Below, piece by piece: positions 58,478 to 64,000 of a stretch of DNA of 64,000 nucleotides; the first letter of the stretch is position 1; every line of letters begins with the position of its first letter. The translations under genes and the position numbers were made by a program. The stretch is from Kitagawia praeruptora (Eukaryota > Streptophyta > Magnoliopsida > Apiales > Apiaceae). The stretch is taken from contig CM075348.1 of assembly GCA_037693485.1 (NCBI GenBank), forward strand, positions 125,127,609 through 125,191,608. Reading direction: 5' to 3'. The notes beneath the pieces were generated by a model, which worked only from the letters and a program-made list of their open reading frames with translations, did not search any database and was not told the origin of the DNA.

Positions 58478-58974
58478 TGTTGTTGGAGGAATTTCGTAAC
58501 AACACGAAATCGGAGGTTTGCTGGAATAATAGAGCGAATTCGTATGAATGTGACTGTTTTAGGGGATTTAGGGTTACGAAAAAAGAGGGCTGGACTCGGA
58601 AGCTATCTTGATTTGTCTCGTGTATCAGATTGCATATGCCAAGATGCCTACGTACCTATGTTTATATAGGATCAAATCCACGTAGTTCTGTGAAATTGAT
58701 TGGTCTTACCCCGAGAGACTTAAGGGATAAGTTACGTTAATCTGGGTGATTACTGATTTTATCTGATTGAATCTTATCGTTGTGATATCTTCCTGATTTG
58801 AAGAATATCGTTTGGAGATATTTTCCGTTATTGATTGATTGAGATTGATTCTTTCCTCATTTCAGAGAGAGGATAAAATTTAGGAGTTAAGTTATAATTA
58901 TTAATCTGAATTAATAATTAATAATTATTAGAAATTTGGGAGATTATTAGACATGCCAAAAATATGGCATAACA
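58478..58974 (-). repeat. 5' LTR of E (right copy)
   Basis: 497 bp, same length as the other LTR with about seven substitutions. The putative PBS abuts it on the left. Confidence 0.9.
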
Positions 58975-61900
58975 CCACCTTTGAGTTTTATATGAGATTT
59001 GATGGTGTTAATGGCTTGTATGCATGATTTAGAGCGTGTATGTTATGTGGGTGTTATAAAAATGTTAAAATATGTTTTGTGGCTCCAAGACCTGTTGAGA
59101 CAGTGAGGAAGATGATAAATAGTGTCCATGAGTGTTGGTTGTTGGTTGAATGATTATTTGGGTTGTTTGAAAATTGGATTATTCATTTTTAAGCCGTCGT
59201 AATGCCCAATTTTCGTTAAACCTTAAGAAACCGAGCATAACAGTTGATAAATCTCACTGTCCAGTTTTGTAGTTTGCCATGAAAATCTAGATTATGTTAT
59301 AAGCTTCGTTTTAATATAAAGTTCGTATGAAACAGACTTACGGTTTAGAAGTTATGATTAAATTCGTAAAAGTGGTTCGAACCCGTAAACGAAAGTTCGT
59401 AACTGAAATTGGATTCCTTTAAAACCATGAAATCAGTGGCGAATCTTGATAATTAAATATTAGAGGTAAAAATGAAGGTGTGAGAGAAAACCACATGTCG
59501 AATGGATCATTTTCCGATTTTATAAAAATGTTCGAATCAAGGTTAAACGCGAACGAACCCCTAGAAGCATACTTGGTTATGACTTTGGTAAATGACTTAG
59601 AAAACGGACGATAAATCTCGAGGCATAATCTTGATTCGTAAACGATCGACCTTAGAATTGATACGACTTAAGTATATACCAAGTGTAAATATGACGACGT
59701 GTCTTAGTAGCGAACGAATGACGGGTCATAGTGATAATAAAGAGAATTGTACTAAAGGGTGTTTAACGAGATGACTCGAAAACGTGTTTCGACTTAAGTT
59801 AAGTTATACTTAGCCTTTTAAAAAGTGTTAAGTGATTGACCTTGGTTATTGTGACTATTTATAGATCACCGGATTGACACGAGACACACTACCCCTACAG
59901 GATTGCCAGGCAAGTTTCCAATACCTTGGAACTGTTGTTGTGATAATATATATGATTGTTGTTATACATACGCCATAGCATGCATGCTTGTTTTCAAAGT
60001 ATATTGGAATACTTGTTCCCTGAATTGTTATTGGCTTATAGACTAGATATGAATTATCAGTTATAAGCAGGATTGTTTTGCTAAGACCCTTAGTGAAGGG
60101 CGTATGATATTTAATCTTTAAATATAAGACCGGGAGTCAGTATTTCGTGATATATAGATAGCTGTGGAAACCCGGAGGGATTCCAGCGATAGAGTAGTAC
60201 TCATTTTGAGGAATGTTATTAGTTAACATTATTTATATTTCCATAAAAATACCAACTACTTGGAAATCTTTCGAGAAATGTTATTTGAGTATTATCTGAG
60301 TCGAGAAATATTAAATGAATATTATTTTTGAATATTCATTAGAGTTTGATCATTAATGAATAATTACATTGATATTCATTGGAATTTTATTCATTAAATG
60401 AATATCACTTTCGAATATTCATTTAAGATTTTATGTACTTGAGGAATATTTTTCTAAAATATTCATTGAAAGTTCTATTTACTTATGAAATATTATTTCG
60501 AATATTCCTTTAAAGTTTTGGTTACTACAAAAATATTATTTTAATATTCATTTAGAGTATTAAATGAATATTATTTTCAAACATTCATTTAAGGTTTGAT
60601 TTATTTAGTGAATATTATTTTAAAGATTTATTTGAGTTTATTTAATTTAAGAATATTATTTTGAATATTCATTTAAAGAAGAGAGTTAATTAGTAAATGA
60701 TTCTATATATTCATTCGAGGATTACTTACGAACAACAGTATGATTTATTCATATTCCGTAATTATTATTGATTTAATAAATATTCTTGAAATACTTATTT
60801 AAATTCTTTTAAGTTCTTTTTATAATGATTCATATAATTCAAAGATTATCTGTCACCTTCAGATACGATGTAAAATATTTCAGAGTATTTTATGACTATT
60901 TTTATCAAGGGGAGGTTCCCAAACTTTATTTTCATTTAAATCTATCTTAAAGAGATTTAAATACTCGCTCAACTTCCAAGCGTATATAAGGAGACCTCAC
61001 TTGAGAGATGTTAGTTATTGGACTTCCCGGTCCTATACTTGCTAAACCATTCTTTTCGCTTGCAACTTGGTTGCTATTATTCATTGAACTTTGTGTACCC
61101 ACTCATTATTCGAGGGGTAAGAATGTTGGAACAAGTTGGTATCCATTAAAAAGCAGCAGCTTGGGTAAAATTGGTGAATTTTCCTTTCCAACTAGATATG
61201 ACTACTTAGTGGAGTCTTATCAACAAGTATTATACTTGGGGAAAGGGGGATGAGCTTTACATTTCAGAATCATGGATTTACTCGAACTAGGAGTATTTGT
61301 GTAAGAGGTTGTGGGACAGTCCATCATTGAAAATTGGTGTAAGAGGCTGTGGGACAGTTTATCCTTGAAATAGGGTCCGAGTGGCGCCGGTCCCGTCTAT
61401 GCCCAACCGTTGGCTAGGGAGTTCCGCCGTATGGTGGTGTCCATATGTTCTTCCTTCTACATGTAGAGAAACAAATCTTGAGATGCACAACCTACGATTG
61501 ATCATCGTAAGGCGGTGTCATCTGGCGCGACATACTTCAGTATTGGTTCACTATCCATAGTCTATTTATTTTATTTTCTGCAACATTATCATTGTTAGCA
61601 GATTTGAAAAGTGTTTGAACTGGAATTGCAATATTCTTCCTGCAAGTTCCTCTATTATGAAAATTTGATAATATCTTGCTTATCTTTGACATAGCAGATA
61701 TTTCTTCGGGACAATTATATTTTGAGTTACCTTGTAACTTCATCTCATACCTTATATTGGTACTACGTTCGTTAATGCATGGCATATGGTTTCAAAAATA
61801 TTTTGGACTGTTGTACATTATCACTGTTCAATTATATTTTTGGTGGGCTATTGCTTACCCTTGATTATTTATTTACATCACAACAACAGCTAGATCAGAT

Positions 61901-62283
61901 GGCCGCGCAAGGCGCACTCAGCGTAAGCAGGTGTCAGCCGTCAGAGGATTAACCACTGAGGTCATAGCGACAATTACTGAGGATGCAGCTACTGGTAGGC
62001 TAGTTGTTAGCATTTGAGCATCAAATGTATTTATTATATGGCATATACAAATGGATGGCAAAGAGTATGTACTGGTTAATTGTAAACCTTTTGGGTTGTA
62101 AGTACTGAATCTTGCGATTAATAATATTTGGTAATTACTCTGATTTCATCTCTGGGACTATAACGGGTGTGTTTTGTGTTGTTGTTTTGGGTCACAAGGT
62201 TGTACTTTAATTTATGTTGGTCTTGTGGAAGGAAATTGAGACCGTAACGACCAAATCCTTGACCCGGATCTAGGGGTGTTACA

Positions 62284-63881
62284 CTGAGGGATCATATTAA
62301 TTACTTCACTGTGATACCTAGGAGAGTCAATGGCTTATGGCTCAAGGAGGTGATGATGGTGGCAAAATCCAGTATCTGGCATCTAACTTACAACACTCTA
62401 CAAACATTGAAACATTCAGAGATAGATGCACTAATCAGGCTTATTGAGAAGGGGGATGCAAATGAAAACAATAAAAGTCTATATGATGACCTGAGGAATG
62501 GCCAACCTTCTAGGCTCCCAGATGTGTTTAAGAAGCCATGGACAATTGTCTATCAGGCTGGCACTAGAATTGAAGACATTAATCAACTGGTGATTCCTCA
62601 TGATCTTACACCTCAAAATCACAACTTATTATTACAATCATTGATCAACTACAGAAGAAGGGTGGAACCAGAAATGCTGAAGAACTAGAGGCACTGAAAA
62701 TTCTCAGATCCTTTATTGCAACTGGTGTAATTCCAGAAATTGTCAAGCCTAGGAGAAATAAGGATGACAAAGATGAGGACAAAAGTGATGGGAGGAGAAG
62801 ACATCACAGGAGTGATAAGGGAGATGAAGACAAGAAAAAGAAGAGGGATGACAAAGAGAAGAAAGATTGTAATGACAAAGGGAAAGTCTATGAGAGGACA
62901 AGTGTGAAACAGCAAGCCATAGGCATTGCTGACAGTAACCTCACCACAACACAAGACTCTAAGTCTAGGGTGAATACTGTTAGTAGTGACCTACAAAAGT
63001 CAAATTCCATGGCCTCTGCAAATGTTTTACTACCTCCAGAAGAGAAGGAGATTCAAGCCAAGAAACCATGTGTATGTTTAAGAAAGCAAACTACTAATGG
63101 AATACTACTATGGTCTTCCAACAAAGGTCAAAAATTTCAGCCAAGCAATCAAGTAAAAAGATCTAATTTCAAGCATGCTGCTAAGAGAGTAAAGCCATCC
63201 AGGTCAAGAGCCCTAACAATCATTCCAGGATTGAAACTCCAACCACTAGATGAAGATTTTGATGAAGACCAACTGCTATTTCTGAGAGCTCAAAGAATAT
63301 ACTCTGCTGCAATTGTGAATGACTTCCTTGAGATCAAGTATACTGATGGAAGATAGAGAAAATTCAAACATGGGGGTTGTCAAAGTTGGGGCAAGTTATA
63401 TGAGATAGAAAGAATTATTGCATTGTTAGATTCTGAAGACAAGGTGGAGAAAGTATGGAAGCTGGAGTTGATTGACTTTGTGAGAATGAAGAGAAATCAT
63501 GTTGAAGCAATAAGGAAGGGGTGCCTTGAGAAATGGTTAGATAGAGAGAAAGAAATTGATAGACTGGAGATTGAGGCAGAAAAGCTAAGGGCTAAGGGAT
63601 TGTGTAGAGTTCAGTTTGATCCCTATGTGGTGAAGTATAGGAGAAGAAATGGAGACAATGTCAATATCAGAATGAACCTACTCAATCATTATCCTGCTAA
63701 TATACTAAAACCAGTACTTGAAGATTTCAAAAACTCTATCCTGCTTGAAGAATTAGATGCTATGGCAGAAATCATAAGAGCTATGGATGAGAATGCAAGG
63801 AGGGAGCAAGAAAGAAAACAGAAAGGATATGATGATCTACAAGCCAAAGCAATGAAAATGGAATCAAAGGGGAATGGCTAG
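62284..63881 (+). pseudogene. Third ORF of B, part 3 (C-terminal)
   Basis: CTGAG (62284-62288) is the second D duplication. From 62289 the frame of part 2 continues (INYFTVIPRRVNGLWLKEV) to about 62680, where a one-base slip moves it to the next frame. That frame is open through a Lys/Asp/Glu-rich charged stretch (about 62740-62890) to a TAG at 63354-63356, then on to the final TAG at 63879-63881. The last part is helical and charged (LELIDFVRMKRNHVEAIRKG, EKWLDREKEIDRLEIEAEKL). The whole third ORF totals about 4.78 kb, or 1,590 codons, without the nested elements. Its function is unknown. Confidence 0.8.
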
Positions 63882-64000
63882 TATTTCATCATATTGTAAG
63901 AATACTCAACTTGTAATTCAACTCATGCTCTCAATCAAATTTCATACCTGTACTTTTTAAAGTTTTATCTTTATGTATGTTAGGCTTGTTATCAGACATG
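63882..64000 (+). other. 3' untranslated region of B (window end)
   Basis: 119 bp after the third ORF's last stop, no PPT or LTR yet. In A the PPT lies about 145 bp after the matching stop, so B's 3' LTR probably starts just past the window. Confidence 0.6.

Larger units (their letters stand above)
56193..58974 (-). mobile_element. Element E: non-coding LTR retrotransposon, minus strand
   Basis: 2,782 bp between CCACC duplications (56188-56192, 58975-58979), inside D's 3' LTR. The two 497-bp LTRs (56193-56689, 58478-58974) start TGTTGTTGGAGG and end GCATAACA on the plus strand and differ at about seven sites. Read on the minus strand, TTTGGCGCTAGAAGGAGGGG (58477-58458) abuts the right LTR and looks like a PBS, while CTGGGGGCTAGT (56701-56690) abuts the left LTR and looks like a PPT, so E runs right to left. 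The 1,788-bp interior has no recognisable gag or pol: a TRIM/LARD-type non-autonomous element of intermediate size. Confidence 0.9.
44171..62283 (+). mobile_element. Element D: long-LTR Ty3/gypsy derivative (LARD-like), holding element E
   Basis: 18.1 kb bounded by CTGAG duplications (44166-44170, 62284-62288). LTRs start TGTAAGAACCCGAAATTTCGG-like sequence and end GTTACA (GTTATA in the left copy). The left LTR is 4,747 bp; the right is 7,568 bp including the 2.8-kb element E. The PBS is Met-tRNA type and a PPT is present. The 5.8-kb interior holds only shattered pol, with no frame above about 135 codons, yet a ~390-bp LTR sample differs at only about 14 sites. PBS, long LTRs and the RNase H remnant suggest a Tekay/Del-like chromovirus origin, but no chromodomain was found. 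Confidence 0.85.
54716..62283 (+). repeat. 3' LTR of D, split by element E
   Basis: Two parts, 54716-56192 and 58975-62283, which join at CCACC to give an LTR of about 4.78 kb that aligns with 44171-48917. It ends GTTACA and is followed by the TSD CTGAG. An extra 41 bp near 55505-55545 and an 11-bp deletion near 55040 are the clearest differences from the left LTR. Confidence 0.9.
21071..64000 (+). mobile_element. Element B: large SIRE-like Ty1/copia retrotransposon, nested and incomplete at the right
   Basis: Order: 5' LTR (about 21071-22604), Met-tRNA PBS, gag, pol (PR-INT-RT-RH), a spacer and a very long third ORF, which is interrupted by C (31730-43520) and D (44171-62283, containing E). 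The last in-frame stop is at 63879-63881 and the window ends before the 3' LTR. Gag and pol have premature stops and frameshifts, so this copy is dead. The left LTR edge is placed at the first TG after the tandem array breaks off; its TSD cannot be checked. Confidence 0.88.

Noticed and set aside
1..64000. tRNA or rRNA genes
   Set aside because: The GGTATCAGAG strings are retrotransposon PBSs; no cloverleaf-like or rRNA sequence was recognised.

Overview
This window is a plant nuclear DNA segment, almost certainly from a eudicot: it is AT-rich, has one intronless pentatricopeptide-repeat (PPR) gene, and the rest is a pile of LTR retrotransposons, a hAT-like element, a Stowaway-like MITE, a Helitron-like remnant and a ~0.6 kb tandem repeat. 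I cannot name the species from sequence alone.

Layout. 1-4231: 3' end of an Athila-like Ty3/gypsy element ('F'), with spacer, polypurine tract (PPT) and 3' LTR. 4953-6812 (-): the only convincing host gene, a PLS/E-class PPR protein. 6818-7599: hAT-like non-autonomous element abutting the PPR start codon. 7800 to ~9000: Helitron-like 3' end plus an RPA-like gene fragment on the minus strand. 9144-9580 and 18501-21057: one tandem array (~610 bp period) split by element 'A' and ended by element 'B', with a MITE at 19483-19774. A (9586-18495): Ty1/copia, SIRE-like, 516-bp LTRs differing at 2 visible sites, 5-bp TSD AATAA, with two internal deletions. B (21071 to beyond 64000): larger SIRE-like copia whose long 3' ORF is split by two insertions. 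C (31730-43520, minus strand): Athila-like gypsy, TSD GCCAC. D (44171-62283, plus strand): decayed gypsy with ~4.75 kb LTRs, TSD CTGAG. E (56193-58974, minus strand): 2.8 kb non-coding LTR element inside D's 3' LTR, TSD CCACC. When C and D(+E) are removed at their TSDs, B's 3' ORF frame reads straight through both joints.

How parts relate. The nesting order is array, then B, then D and C inside B, then E inside D. LTR mismatches counted by eye (D ~3.6% in a sample, E ~1.4%, C ~0.9% in a sample, A ~0.4%) agree with it. A and B both carry a third ORF after RNase H, about 1,590 codons in B; it has a plant-transposon-type domain, coiled coils and no visible membrane segment.

Most interesting signals. 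(1) An 11-bp motif family (TTCGAnnnnTC, often holding the heat-shock-factor-like dyad TTCnnGAA) is arrayed in B's LTR and again, inverted, just upstream of B's third ORF. (2) Short non-coding hairpins in the 3' spacers of the two Athila-like elements F and C keep base pairing while the stem sequence changes. (3) A is young but internally deleted, and D's LTRs are far better kept than its pol, so both look like non-autonomous passengers. (4) A hAT-like insertion sits exactly at the PPR start codon. Ages, lineage names and regulatory roles are inferences; boundaries and TSDs are read directly.
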